From the NCBI GenBank assembly GCA_024234875.1, contig JACKNM010000012.1, forward strand, positions 124,001 to 188,000: a stretch of DNA of 64,000 nucleotides. Reading direction: 5' to 3'. The position numbers and the translations under genes are program-made. Positions within the stretch are counted from its first letter, which is position 1; each line of letters starts with the position of its first letter. Positions 8,714 to 17,145 of this stretch are shown here, piece after piece. Source of the stretch: Ectothiorhodospiraceae bacterium (lineage in GTDB: Bacteria > Pseudomonadota > Gammaproteobacteria > HK1). A model generated the notes under the pieces. The model saw only the letters and a list, made by a program, of their open reading frames with translations, had not been told where the DNA came from and ran no database searches.

Positions 8714-11700
8714 ATGGCCATCCGTGGATTCCTCGAGACGGTGCTGTGGCGGGTCGCCCCGCTCGCCTTCCTGGTGCTCGCCGGTGGGTGGTATCTCGGC
8801 CAGAGCACCGCTTGGCGGGTGGTCCAGAACCAGGCGAGCGAGCAGCTCGCGCACCACGGGGAGATGCTCACCGTGCGCCTGCGTCGGCGCCTGGAGACGG
8901 CCACCCGAGACGTCGTGCACCTCGCCACCAATCGGCTCCTGGTCAACGCGTTGATCGACCCCGAGGGTCGGCAGCACTACCTCGCGCCGTTGCTGCGCTC
9001 GGCCGCCACGGCAGCGGGGCCGAGGGCGAAGGCCTTCCTCACCGACTACCGCGGCCGGGTTCTCGCCGCGAGCTCGAGCCAGGGCGCACTCCCCGAGGCC
9101 GGCTGGATCGAGCAGACCATGCGCGGCGAGGTGGTGCTCGACGTGGACCAAGCCGGGATGTTGATCGTCGCCCCGGTCTGGCACGACGGCGCGCCGGAGG
9201 GGGCGCTGGTGGTGATGCTCGACGGGGCGGCCGTCGGCGACTGGACCGACACTGGTGACGCCGCGTTGGACGTCGTGGTCTCCGGTGGCGACGGGGTCGT
9301 GGTCTACAGCTCCAATCCGACGATTGCAGTGGCCGGAAAGACGCTCCGGGCCATGTCGAGCGACTGGCTCGCCAGTCCCGGCCAGCCGGTCGGAATCGAC
9401 GGTCTGAGTCTCCTCGTCGCGAGCCCGGTCGAGGTCGCGACCGGCGAGTTCGCGGTGCTCGGTCGCCTGCTCGGTCACACCGCCCTGCTCGGCGTCCTGG
9501 TGTTCATGGGCGGTGTCACCGCCGCCACCTTGCTCGCCACGCGCCGGGTGCGTCGGGTGGTCGACGACCTCCACTTCATCGCCGCGCGCGACACCGCCGG
9601 GTCGCGGGTGGCGCCGGGCGACGCGGAGGAGTTCCTGGAGCTGTCGGCGGCGATCAACCGCCTGCTCGAGCACCTCGAGCGGGCGACGGTGTCGCGCGAG
9701 CAGGTGGACCTCGCGTTCGATGCGATGCGCGAGATGGTGGTGCTGGTCGGCGTCGACGGCCACATCATGTCCGCGAACCGGATCACCCGTGAAACGCTCG
9801 ATCTCGGTGCTCGACGGATCCACCGCCTGCCGATCGCCTTGCTCTGGCGCGAGGGCGACCCCGATGCGGGCCGGCTTCCAGGCCAGGGTGACCCGCCGCT
9901 CGAGACCACCTGGCAGGGCCACGGTGGGGAGGCCGTGCCGGTACGGATCCACGTCCGCGAGCTCGGGCCCGAGGCCGAGCACCGGCGGCTCGTGGTGGCG
10001 GAGGACATGCGGGCCCACCATCGGGCCGAGCATCGCTTCCGGACCCTGCTCGAGTCCGCGCCGGACCCGATCGTGATCGTGGGACCGGGAGGGCGCCTGG
10101 TCCTGGTCAACGGCGCGACCGAGCGGTTGTTCGGCTACTCGCGCGACGACCTGCTCCTGGTCACTCTCGACCGATTGGTGCCGACCGGTCTGCCGGTCTC
10201 CATCCGGCGCGGCGACCTGTCGCTCGAGCCGGGCGCCGGTGGCACCACCATCGAGGCGTCCGGAGTCCGCGCGGACGGCACGCGGGTGCCGCTCGAGCTG
10301 GTCGCGGCGTCGGTGGACACCGAGCTCGGCCCACGGGTCTGCGTGACGATTCGTGACGTCACCGAGCACAAGCTGCTGGAGGCCGAGCTGCGTGACGCTC
10401 GCGACGCGGCGCTCGAGGCGGTCGAGGTCAAGGGCGCGTTCCTGGCCAAGATGAGCCACGAGCTACGCACGCCGATGAACGGCGTCCTCGGCGTCCTCGA
10501 CCTGATGTCCGACGTGGAGCTCGACGAGGAGCACGCCCAGCTCCTCGGTCTTGCGCGTCACGGCGCGCAGTCGCTGCTCGAGACCATCGACGAGATCCTC
10601 GACATCTCGAAGATCGAGGCCGGCAAGCTGGTCCTCGAGGAGGTCGACTTCGATCTGCGCACCGTCGCCGAGGATGCGGTCGCCATGGTCGCCCACCAGG
10701 CCTCGCAGGCCGGGGTCGCGCTCGGATGTGTGGTCGACGCCGAGCTGCCCGGCCTGGTGCGCGGCGATCCGCTGCGGCTGCGCCAGGCGCTCGTCAACCT
10801 GCTCTCGAACGCGCTGCGCTTCACGCCCAAGGGCGAGGTTCGGCTCGCGGTCGAGGTGGAATGGGCGCGCGCCGACGCGATGATGGTGTCGTTGGAGGTC
10901 AGCGACACCGGCGTCGGGATAACGCGAGCGCAGCAGACACAGATCTTCGATGCCTTCACCCAGGCGGACGACTCCACCACGCGCAGCCACGGTGGCACCG
11001 GGTTGGGGCTCGCCATCACCGCGGGGCTCGTCGACCTCATGGGCGGGCGAATCGACCTGCAGAGCCGGCCCGGCGTGGGCAGCAGCTTCAAGCTCCGCCT
11101 GCCTCTGGTCCCCGGTGTCGGGCCGGCGCCGGCGCGGCCGTGCCTCCCCGATCTCGTGGATTACCCGGTCCTCCTCGTCTCGGCGCGCCCGGCGATCGTG
11201 GACTCGGTTCTCGCGGTGCTACGTGGCGCCGGCCTGGACCCGGCAGTGGTCGACGATGCGGTCGCCGCCAGCATCTGGCTCGAGCGGCGGGACGGCGGGG
11301 CGAGCCTGCTCCTGATCGACACCACGAGTGTCGCCGCCGAGGCGGCGTCCAGCCGGCAGGCGCTAGACCGGGTCGTGCGGCGTCGCGCCGCCGCCACCCT
11401 GCATCTCGACGAGCCGGTGCGCCGCGCCATCGACGGACCCGCGCCGACCGCGCGCCTGCTGTGGCCGGCGCGGCGCGATGCCCTGGTCGAGGCAGTGCGC
11501 AAGCTCGCGGTGGGGTCCGCGCCCGACGCCGAGGTGCGGCCGGCCCGTCGCCTCGCCGGCCGGGTCCTGCTCGCGGAGGACAACGAGACCAACCGTCGCG
11601 TCGTCAGCGCCATGCTCGAGCGCGCCGGGCTCTCGGTGGTCGCCGCCGGTAACGGGCGCGAGGCAGTGGAGACGGCCCTGCGCAGGCGCTTCGACGTCGT

Positions 11701-12406
11701 GTTGATGGACTGCCACATGCCGGAGGCGGACGGTCTGTCGGCCACCCGTGAGATCCGCGAGCACGAGCGCCGCGAGGGCTTGCCGCGGCTGCCGATCCTC
11801 GCGCTCACCGCCAACGTGCGACGCGAGGACCGGGAGCAGTGCCTGGCCGCGGGCATGGACGGATATCTCGGCAAGCCGATTCGACGTGACGACCTGCTGG
11901 ACGCGATTGCGCGGGTGCTGGACGACGCGGGTGTCGGACCCTCGATCGACCCTCAGACACCGGAGACTGCAACACCCGAGGACGCCGAGGCGCCGGGCGA
12001 CAACGGAGGCACGAGCACGATGACCAACGATTCCGAAGCCACACCGATCATCGATGTCGATGCGCTGGAGGCGCTCGCCTCCGAGCTCGGTCCGGACATG
12101 GAGGAGCTGATCCAGACCTACATCGAGGACTCGGCCGGGTTGCTCGACCGCCTCGGCGCGGCGCTCGAGCAGGGTGACACCCAGGGCGTGGTGATTGCCG
12201 CCCACAGCCTGGGCTCGACCAGCGAGCTGGTCGGGGCGCGCGTGCTCTCGCGACTCGGGCGCTCGGTGGAGGTGGCGGCCAAGTCCGGGGATCTCGAGCC
12301 CGGTCGCCAGGCACTGGCGGAGATGCGGACGCTGCGCGCCGCGAGCTGCGAGGCCCTCGACGCATTCGGCGCCTCGCTGGCCTCGCCCACGCGCCTGGCG
12401 GTGTGA
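8714..12406 (+). CDS. Membrane hybrid histidine kinase (PAS-PAS-HisKA-HATPase-REC-REC-Hpt)
   Basis: A 1230-aa sensor kinase with an internal phosphorelay. Order: TM1 (about 10-30), periplasmic sensor region (30-250), TM2 (255-275), HAMP-like linker, PAS (about 332-440), PAS (about 442-560), dimerisation domain with phospho-accepting H582 in SHELRTPMNG, ATPase domain with N-box near 690, DTGVGI near 732 and GTGLGL near 762. A degenerate receiver (about 815-930) lacks the acidic pair and conserved Lys; a complete receiver follows with LLAEDNE and acceptor D999; the C-terminal Hpt has H1164. It begins 4 bp after the binding-protein gene, its likely sensory partner. The final output regulator is not encoded nearby. 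Confidence 0.92.
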   Translation: MAIRGFLETVLWRVAPLAFLVLAGGWYLGQSTAWRVVQNQASEQLAHHGEMLTVRLRRRLETATRDVVHLATNRLLVNALIDPEGRQHYLAPLLRSAATAAGPRAKAFLTDYRGRVLAASSSQGALPEAGWIEQTMRGEVVLDVDQAGMLIVAPVWHDGAPEGALVVMLDGAAVGDWTDTGDAALDVVVSGGDGVVVYSSNPTIAVAGKTLRAMSSDWLASPGQPVGIDGLSLLVASPVEVATGEFAVLGRLLGHTALLGVLVFMGGVTAATLLATRRVRRVVDDLHFIAARDTAGSRVAPGDAEEFLELSAAINRLLEHLERATVSREQVDLAFDAMREMVVLVGVDGHIMSANRITRETLDLGARRIHRLPIALLWREGDPDAGRLPGQGDPPLETTWQGHGGEAVPVRIHVRELGPEAEHRRLVVAEDMRAHHRAEHRFRTLLESAPDPIVIVGPGGRLVLVNGATERLFGYSRDDLLLVTLDRLVPTGLPVSIRRGDLSLEPGAGGTTIEASGVRADGTRVPLELVAASVDTELGPRVCVTIRDVTEHKLLEAELRDARDAALEAVEVKGAFLAKMSHELRTPMNGVLGVLDLMSDVELDEEHAQLLGLARHGAQSLLETIDEILDISKIEAGKLVLEEVDFDLRTVAEDAVAMVAHQASQAGVALGCVVDAELPGLVRGDPLRLRQALVNLLSNALRFTPKGEVRLAVEVEWARADAMMVSLEVSDTGVGITRAQQTQIFDAFTQADDSTTRSHGGTGLGLAITAGLVDLMGGRIDLQSRPGVGSSFKLRLPLVPGVGPAPARPCLPDLVDYPVLLVSARPAIVDSVLAVLRGAGLDPAVVDDAVAASIWLERRDGGASLLLIDTTSVAAEAASSRQALDRVVRRRAAATLHLDEPVRRAIDGPAPTARLLWPARRDALVEAVRKLAVGSAPDAEVRPARRLAGRVLLAEDNETNRRVVSAMLERAGLSVVAAGNGREAVETALRRRFDVVLMDCHMPEADGLSATREIREHERREGLPRLPILALTANVRREDREQCLAAGMDGYLGKPIRRDDLLDAIARVLDDAGVGPSIDPQTPETATPEDAEAPGDNGGTSTMTNDSEATPIIDVDALEALASELGPDMEELIQTYIEDSAGLLDRLGAALEQGDTQGVVIAAHSLGSTSELVGARVLSRLGRSVEVAAKSGDLEPGRQALAEMRTLRAASCEALDAFGASLASPTRLAV

Positions 12407-12413
12407 GCCGCGA

Positions 12414-12432
12414 CCCGGGCGGCGTGCCCGGG
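12414..12432. terminator. Hairpin between convergent kinase and GST genes
   Basis: CCCGGGC-GGCGT-GCCCGGG is a perfect 7-bp stem with a 5-nt loop, filling most of the 39-bp gap between two convergent genes. It is probably a bidirectional terminator, though it lacks a U-tract. Confidence 0.5.
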
Positions 12433-12445
12433 CCGCGGCGCGGTG

Positions 12446-13123
12446 CTACGCGAACAGCGACGCCACGTGGGCGGAGCGCCGCCGCAAGTTGGCGACGAAC
12501 TCCTGCTCGAAGGTCTCCGCCACCGAGCCGTGGACCCGGGGATCGGCGAGCAGCGTCTCCGACCACGCGCTCACCAGCGGGAATCCCTCGAGCAGCCCGC
12601 TGCCGAGCCGTGACTCGACCATCGCGAACCGCTGCAGGAACGGCGCGTAGGCGGCGTCGACCAGCGACAGGTCCGGTCCGTTGAAGTACGGTCCGTCGTT
12701 CGCGCGCTCGGTCGCGATCGCGTTCTCCACCCGGCCGACGCGCTGGCGTGCCAGCTCCAGCCCGCGCGCCACCGACTCGGCGTCGGAGGCGTAGTAGATA
12801 CCGCTCATGGCGGCCGCGAAGTCGGGGACGAAGTCCGTCCAGGCGCGATTCCTCGCACGCTTGATCGGATCCGCCGGATGCAGGCGCGGCGCCACCTCCT
12901 CGTCGAGGAACTCGGCGATCGCGTTGGACTCGAATAGCGGTTGTCCGCCCACCACCAGCACCGGGACCTTGCCGTGCGGCGAGATCTCGAGGAACCAGTC
13001 GGGCTTCTCACGCAAGTTGATGTAGTCGACCTCGAACTCGACGGCCTTCGCACGCAAGACGATCACGGCGCGCTGGACCCACGGTCAGGTCACGGAGCTG
13101 ACGAGACGATATCTGTCCGTCAT
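12446..13123 (-). CDS. GST-like thiol/selenol protein with in-frame TGA (probable selenocysteine) at the catalytic position
   Basis: GST-fold protein of 225 aa if the TGA at 13085-13087 is read through. An ATG at 13123 with GGAGG six bases upstream starts MTDRYRLVSSVT; the TGA is codon 13; the frame continues PWVQRAVIVLRAK and then a full GST (FLEISPHGKVPVLVV, ESNAIAEFLDEE, DLSLVDAAYAPF). In related GSTs the position before P-W/F-x-Q-R is the catalytic Cys, so TGA replaces exactly that codon. A stem-loop at bacterial SECIS distance follows. I therefore annotate residue 13 as selenocysteine (inference). Alternatives are a nonsense mutation or a sequencing error (TGC or TGT to TGA). A start downstream of the TGA would remove the first strand and the catalytic residue. 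Confidence 0.8.
13050..13073 (-). promoter_or_regulatory. Candidate bacterial SECIS stem-loop
   Basis: Eleven bases after the in-frame TGA, GCGCGC (13073-13068) pairs with GCGTGC (13055-13050): 6 bp including one G-U. They enclose a 12-nt apical loop beginning C-G. Bacterial SECIS elements lie inside the coding region just downstream of UGA, with the loop roughly 16-37 nt away and a G among the first loop bases; both conditions are met. GC-rich DNA forms stems easily, so this is supportive, not conclusive. Confidence 0.5.
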
Positions 13124-13129
13124 GGCGGT

Positions 13130-13134
13130 CCTCC
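13130..13134 (-). promoter_or_regulatory. Shine-Dalgarno that decides the start upstream of the TGA
   Basis: GGAGG on the minus strand lies six bases before the ATG at 13123. It is a strong ribosome binding site and shows that translation is meant to begin before the in-frame TGA, not at a codon after it. Confidence 0.75.
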
Positions 13135-13154
13135 GGTGAACACGGGGCGGCGCG

Positions 13155-13173
13155 CGCAGGCGGCGCGCCTGCG
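13155..13173 (-). terminator. Hairpin between M14-like gene and GST/selenoprotein gene
   Basis: CGCAGGC-GGCGC-GCCTGCG is a perfect 7-bp stem in the 90-bp gap, about 40 nt past the stop of the peptidase gene and about 30 nt before the GST start. It may end the peptidase transcript and separate the two units. Confidence 0.4.
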
Positions 13174-13213
13174 GCGTACGTTACCGCATTACGGCGCCGG
13201 GCGGTGGCGACGG

Positions 13214-14122
13214 TCACCTCGCGACCAGCGCCACCAGGCCCTCGATCCAGCATCGGTTGACCGCCACCGCGACGTCGAGCGGCGTGGCGCCGGAGGTCTC
13301 GGCGGCGACGCTGTGCGCAACCCCGAGATGGTGCATCAGGTCGCTGAGCGTGCCGTCGTGGCGGACGATGAAGCCGTCGGCGTCGGTGGTCATCGCGCGC
13401 TCCGCGTCCGGCGTGCCGACCACCTGCCCGCTGGCGTCGATCCGGGTTCCGAAGCCCGCGCCGACGGCATGCCCGGCGAGAATCGGACAGTGCGCGCGGA
13501 TGCGCTCGACCACCGCGCGGTAGCGGCCCAGATCGCCGAATGCGTAGTGGTAGGCCCCGGGTGGCATGCCCGGCGTCAGGTGGTCCTGGTGGAGGTCCAG
13601 CGCGGCGCGGATCTGGTGCAGCGGGTCACGCGCGAGCAGCGCGTGCATCAGCGCCGTCTCCGCCGGCAAGGCGAGGCCGAGCTCCGGCACCGATGCCCAG
13701 GCGAAGCCGTCGAACGCGGCGCCCGGCGCGAGGCTCGCGCCGATCGAGCCGTCGGGGTGGCGATAGCGCAGGAAGTCGTTGTTGCCGTCGGGGCCGGGGT
13801 CGCGGTCGGCGTTGTAGCGCGTTCCCGCCTGGTAGCCGGACGGGTTGCCGAGCGGGTAGCAGATCAGGCGCACGCCGCGGGCATGCGCGGCGTCGACGAC
13901 CGCCCCCAGATGGCGTGCGAGCGCCACCGGCCCCGAGCGCTCGTCGCCGTGGACGCCGGCGCGGACCAGGAGCACGGGGTCGTCGTGACCGATGCGGGCC
14001 GAGGCGATGCGCAGAAACGAGAAACGACCCGCGCGATGGACCAGCGGATGGTCCGTGACGATCAGGTCGTCACGTCCCGCCACCACCGCGCGCAGCGCGG
14101 ACTCGACCTCAGCCAGGCGCAT
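13214..14122 (-). CDS. M14-family zinc carboxypeptidase / aspartoacylase-like protein
   Basis: Predicted zinc hydrolase of 302 aa. The zinc ligands of the M14/succinylglutamate desuccinylase fold are visible: H58 and E61 in VHGDERSG and H178 in DLHQDH, with a probable catalytic Glu in AAETSG near the C-terminus. The ATG at 14122 is chosen because it overlaps the stop of the upstream gene by 14 bp; the open frame continues uselessly into that gene. There is no signal peptide, so a cytoplasmic carboxypeptidase or amidohydrolase acting on small N-acyl amino acids or peptides is likely. The exact substrate cannot be read from sequence. Confidence 0.75.
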   Translation of the reverse strand: MRLAEVESALRAVVAGRDDLIVTDHPLVHRAGRFSFLRIASARIGHDDPVLLVRAGVHGDERSGPVALARHLGAVVDAAHARGVRLICYPLGNPSGYQAGTRYNADRDPGPDGNNDFLRYRHPDGSIGASLAPGAAFDGFAWASVPELGLALPAETALMHALLARDPLHQIRAALDLHQDHLTPGMPPGAYHYAFGDLGRYRAVVERIRAHCPILAGHAVGAGFGTRIDASGQVVGTPDAERAMTTDADGFIVRHDGTLSDLMHHLGVAHSVAAETSGATPLDVAVAVNRCWIEGLVALVAR

Positions 14123-14738
14123 CCGGCGTGGCCAGCGAGGTGGTCGGACGGTGTTGGTGCGCGGGGACGCAGAGCATCCAGCGGTGGGTGCGCAGGCCGC
14201 CCGGCCCGCGGTCGCGCCATCGCGAGCGGAACAGGTCCTTGCGAATGGTGCGCACGCCCCACCCCGGAGCCGGGCCGAGCGGCTTCTTCGCCGGGTCCGC
14301 GAGCAGCAGGTGGGTGGGGTCGAAGCCGAAGGCGACCGAGTAGTGTCCGGTTCGCAGGTCGTGGAACTCGCGTCCGCGCCGCCCCCACGCCTGATAGTCC
14401 ACGATGCAGTACTCGAGTCGACTGATGCGTGCCTCGAGCAGGTGGATGTCACCGGGCTCGACGACCTCGTGGACGACGCCCAGGGCGTCCAACGCGCGGC
14501 GCAGCCCGTCGGGCTGAGTGCCGGTGCGCGGGTTGGTACCCGCGAGGGCCATCAGCGCCTCCTCCTCGCGCTCCATGCCGAGGGAGTCGAGCACGATCTT
14601 CAGCACCGCGGCACCGCAGCTGTACGGCTCGGTCTGCAACCATCGCCGCACCGGCAGCACCACGCGCGGATGGGCGTGGACGGACGAGCGCGCCGCGGCG
14701 CGGGTCCCCCGGTGGGAGTCACGTCCGGTTCCGGGCAT
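14109..14738 (-). CDS. C39-like papain-fold cysteine peptidase
   Basis: Protein of 209 aa with a C39/papain-like triad in the expected order: C41 in TEPYSCGAAVLK, H132 in TGHYSVAFGFD, D148 in LLLADPA. C39-like domains cleave leader peptides after double-glycine motifs or act as stand-alone peptidases; here there is no ABC transporter domain, so it is a stand-alone enzyme. The start has GAGGAGG upstream. It lies between an HExxH metalloprotease and an M14-like hydrolase in the same orientation, overlapping the latter, so the three are likely co-transcribed. Substrate unknown. Confidence 0.75.
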   Translation of the reverse strand: MPGTGRDSHRGTRAAARSSVHAHPRVVLPVRRWLQTEPYSCGAAVLKIVLDSLGMEREEEALMALAGTNPRTGTQPDGLRRALDALGVVHEVVEPGDIHLLEARISRLEYCIVDYQAWGRRGREFHDLRTGHYSVAFGFDPTHLLLADPAKKPLGPAPGWGVRTIRKDLFRSRWRDRGPGGLRTHRWMLCVPAHQHRPTTSLATPDAPG

Positions 14739-14771
14739 GGCGCCTCCTCGGCCGCGGGTGGTTCGATGCGT

Positions 14772-15551
14772 TCACCGCGCGACCTCGACCGGCCAGCCGA
14801 TCTCCGACGCGGTCAGGGCCCCGATCACGACCTCTCCGAGTGACCCGGGGATCCGGGCCTCCCCCGGCCCCAGCGGCACGCGCCCGCCCATGACCTCGGC
14901 CAGCGTCTGCGGATGGCGAGGCTCGAGCGACGGCTCGGCGTATCCGTGCGGGTACTGCGGCAGGCCGGTCGCGGGGTCGTACCGGTCCTGAGCGCCGAGG
15001 GTGTGCAGCATCTCGTGGGCGATCACGACGTTGTTGCTTCCCGCCTGGTGGCGCGAGGCGAACACGTTGACCACCGCGACGCGGCCCTTGCGAAGGCCGT
15101 ACGAGTGGGCGAGCGTGCTGCGCTCGGCCGGATCGAAGTAGCGCAGGAAGAGGTCGACGTCGCTGGGCGGCAGGTCGCCGCGGTCGAGTCGCCACGCCCA
15201 CCAGCGCAGCCGCAGGCTCCAGAGCATCGCCCCGAGGACGCTCGCCTCGGCCGGGGCCGGTGGAGGCCCCTCGGTGAGGGTGGGGGCGAGCACCAGTCGC
15301 ACCGGGGTGGTGAGCGGGAGCCCGTGGACCTCGGCCTCACGGGTGAGGAACTCGGCGATCGGCGCGAAGGTGTCGGCATCCAGGCGCTCGAGGTAGGCGC
15401 TGGTCGCCGGGCTCGAATCCGCGGCCACGGGGTGGATTGCCACCCACAGCGGCGCGTCCCAGTCCCGCGCCCTGCGGTCGGACAGCCACGCCCCGCCGGC
15501 GACGAGCACCAGCACGTAGATCAGGAAACCCTTGCGCAACCACGCCAGCAT
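14772..15551 (-). CDS. Membrane-anchored HExxH zinc metalloprotease, uncharacterised
   Basis: Protein of 259 aa with an N-terminal membrane anchor or uncleaved signal (LRKGFLIYVLVLVAGGAWL) and a zinc-protease active site VIAHEMLHTLGAQDRYD (H179, E180, H183, with a possible third ligand in the following D/H-rich stretch). I chose the ATG at 15551 because it places the hydrophobic segment at the N-terminus; the longer open frame adds an Arg-rich tail. Family not recognised beyond gluzincin/metzincin-like. It is probably periplasmic, facing the envelope, and heads a run of three peptidase genes. Confidence 0.65.
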   Translation of the reverse strand: MLAWLRKGFLIYVLVLVAGGAWLSDRRARDWDAPLWVAIHPVAADSSPATSAYLERLDADTFAPIAEFLTREAEVHGLPLTTPVRLVLAPTLTEGPPPAPAEASVLGAMLWSLRLRWWAWRLDRGDLPPSDVDLFLRYFDPAERSTLAHSYGLRKGRVAVVNVFASRHQAGSNNVVIAHEMLHTLGAQDRYDPATGLPQYPHGYAEPSLEPRHPQTLAEVMGGRVPLGPGEARIPGSLGEVVIGALTASEIGWPVEVAR

Positions 15552-15688
15552 TCGCGACTCGCTCGCTCCGCGCCCGCTCCGGCGCGCCCGGCCCACCCGG
15601 GGCCGCACATGCCGCTAGCGGCAGGAACCGGCTTCGTCTTTAGTGTCGGGGAGCGGTGGTCGGGCATGCGCGTCGGGCGCCGCCCGCG

Positions 15689-16300
15689 TCAGGAGCCGAA
15701 CTCGTCCTCGTAGTCCGCCATCGACGCCTCGACCACCTCCAGCGCGTGCTCGCGGTCGTAGATGCGCTCGATCGCGATCCGCGACTCGGCGCCCGGCACC
15801 AGCTTGTAGGTCGCGAAGTAGTGCTGGAGGCGCTCGACCAGCGCCGTCGGGAGGTCCGTGATGTCGCGCGCGCCCCCCCACACCCAGTCGTTCTGGAGCA
15901 CGGCGATGATCTTGTCGTCCGCCTCACCGTCGTCGACCATCTTGAAGCCGCCGACCACCCGCGCCCGGACGATGACCTCGGCGCGGTTGATCGGGCGCTC
16001 GCTCACCACGCAGACATCCATCGGGTCGCCGTCGCCGCGGCGCGCCGACGGCGACAGCGCGTTGACCCGCGGGCCGCAATAGGTTCGCGGTATGAACCCG
16101 TAGAGGGACGGCGGGGCGGAGGAGCCGCGCTGCGGCCGGTCGACCGAGAGATAGCCCGTCGCCTTGTCCACCTCGTACTTCACGAGGTCGAAGGGCGTGA
16201 TCTCGATGTAGGCGTTGACCACTGCCGGGGCCTCGGGCCCGACCTCGAGGCCGTGCCAGGGATGCGGGCGCCAGCGGTAGAACGGCTTGGGGAAGCTCAC
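15689..16300 (-). CDS. ppa: Soluble inorganic pyrophosphatase
   Basis: Family I inorganic pyrophosphatase, 203 aa, which hydrolyses PPi to phosphate in the cytoplasm. Metal-binding acidic motifs are clear: GDGDPMDVCVV and EADDKIIAVL, plus the substrate-binding region SLYGFIPRTYC. It starts with GTG and has GAAGAGG about nine bases upstream. It is slightly longer than the 175-residue E. coli enzyme, with extra residues at the N-terminus. Confidence 0.95.
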   Translation of the reverse strand: MSFPKPFYRWRPHPWHGLEVGPEAPAVVNAYIEITPFDLVKYEVDKATGYLSVDRPQRGSSAPPSLYGFIPRTYCGPRVNALSPSARRGDGDPMDVCVVSERPINRAEVIVRARVVGGFKMVDDGEADDKIIAVLQNDWVWGGARDITDLPTALVERLQHYFATYKLVPGAESRIAIERIYDREHALEVVEASMADYEDEFGS

Positions 16301-16434
16301 GGGAAGGCCTCTTCAGGGAGTCGGGCGGCTCGTCGAAAGCCTGCCATCTCGGTGCGGCGCGAGCACGACGCGCCCTGCGGCACCGCGGATTCTCCTCTGC
16401 CGGCGACCCGCGCGCAATCGCGTCGCGGCTGGGA

Positions 16435-17145
16435 CTACTGCTTCTTCGGTGTCAGCAACTGCCGGAGCTGCTCCGGGATGCCTTCCGGCAGGTTGCCGAC
16501 GCCCGGCGAGAGCGGAACCCCGGCCGAGCGCAGCGCCTCGAGGTCGACCAGGGGCTCGGGGAGATCCTCGAGGCGGAGGTCGCTGCCGCTCGCCTCGAGC
16601 GCGGCCGCGATCTGCTCGCGGATGCGCTCGAGCAGCTCACTCGTGGGCGCCGCCGGTGCCGTCGCGGCGGTGGTGCGCGCGGTGGTCGCCGGCCGCGGCA
16701 GCGGTGCCCGTGCGCTGCGCGCCGACAGCACGTGGACCTGGCTCACGTCGCGGTGTGGCGCCTGGCCGGAGACTGCCAGCACGTGGTTCCACTCGCGCAA
16801 CAGCCGCTCGAGCGCGGGCTCGAGCTCGATGCCGCTGAACGTGTCGGTGACCTTCGCGTCACGCGCGTGAGCACCCAGCGCAAACGGTGGCCCACCCTGG
16901 GCCTCCAACGCCTCGAGCACCGCGCCGAGCGGCGCGTCCTCGAGCGCGACCGATACCCGCCCGTCGCGCAGCGCAACGGTGCCGCCGGGCACGATGCCGG
17001 CGGCTGGCACGAGCACTGGAAAGGGCGCCGGCGCCGGGGTGGGCGTCGGCGGGGTCTGCGCGGCCGCGAGCCCGACCCAACCGACGAGCAGTGCGAGGCT
17101 CACGATGCGGACGGTGGGCAGGCGGGTGCGGGTAGGCGGGTGCAT
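16435..17145 (-). CDS. Exported protein with a secretin/STN-like short domain
   Basis: Exported 236-aa protein. A basic N-terminus and hydrophobic run (VRIVSLALLVGWVGLAAAQ) form a signal peptide, followed by a Pro-rich linker. Residues 55-140 contain GRVSVALEDAPLGAVLEALEAQGG and later ERLLREWNHVLAVSG, which resemble the secretin/TonB short N-terminal (STN) fold that packs against partners in secretion or uptake complexes. The rest is Ala/Leu-rich. No secretin channel is present here. Function unknown; GGAGGG lies upstream of the chosen ATG. Confidence 0.55.
   Translation of the reverse strand: MHPPTRTRLPTVRIVSLALLVGWVGLAAAQTPPTPTPAPAPFPVLVPAAGIVPGGTVALRDGRVSVALEDAPLGAVLEALEAQGGPPFALGAHARDAKVTDTFSGIELEPALERLLREWNHVLAVSGQAPHRDVSQVHVLSARSARAPLPRPATTARTTAATAPAAPTSELLERIREQIAAALEASGSDLRLEDLPEPLVDLEALRSAGVPLSPGVGNLPEGIPEQLRQLLTPKKQ

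Noticed and set aside
8483..10459. 658-aa minus-strand frame opposite the hybrid kinase
   Set aside because: Shadow frame: repetitive charged composition and no start signals, opposite a kinase with all expected motifs.
12446..13066. GST starting at an internal codon after the TGA
   Set aside because: This start has no ribosome binding site and would delete the first strand and catalytic residue, while a strong site precedes the upstream ATG.
13085..13087. Simple nonsense mutation or sequencing error at codon 13
   Set aside because: Not excluded, but disfavoured: the stop is TGA, at exactly the catalytic Cys codon, with a SECIS-like stem at the right distance and no other damage in the gene.
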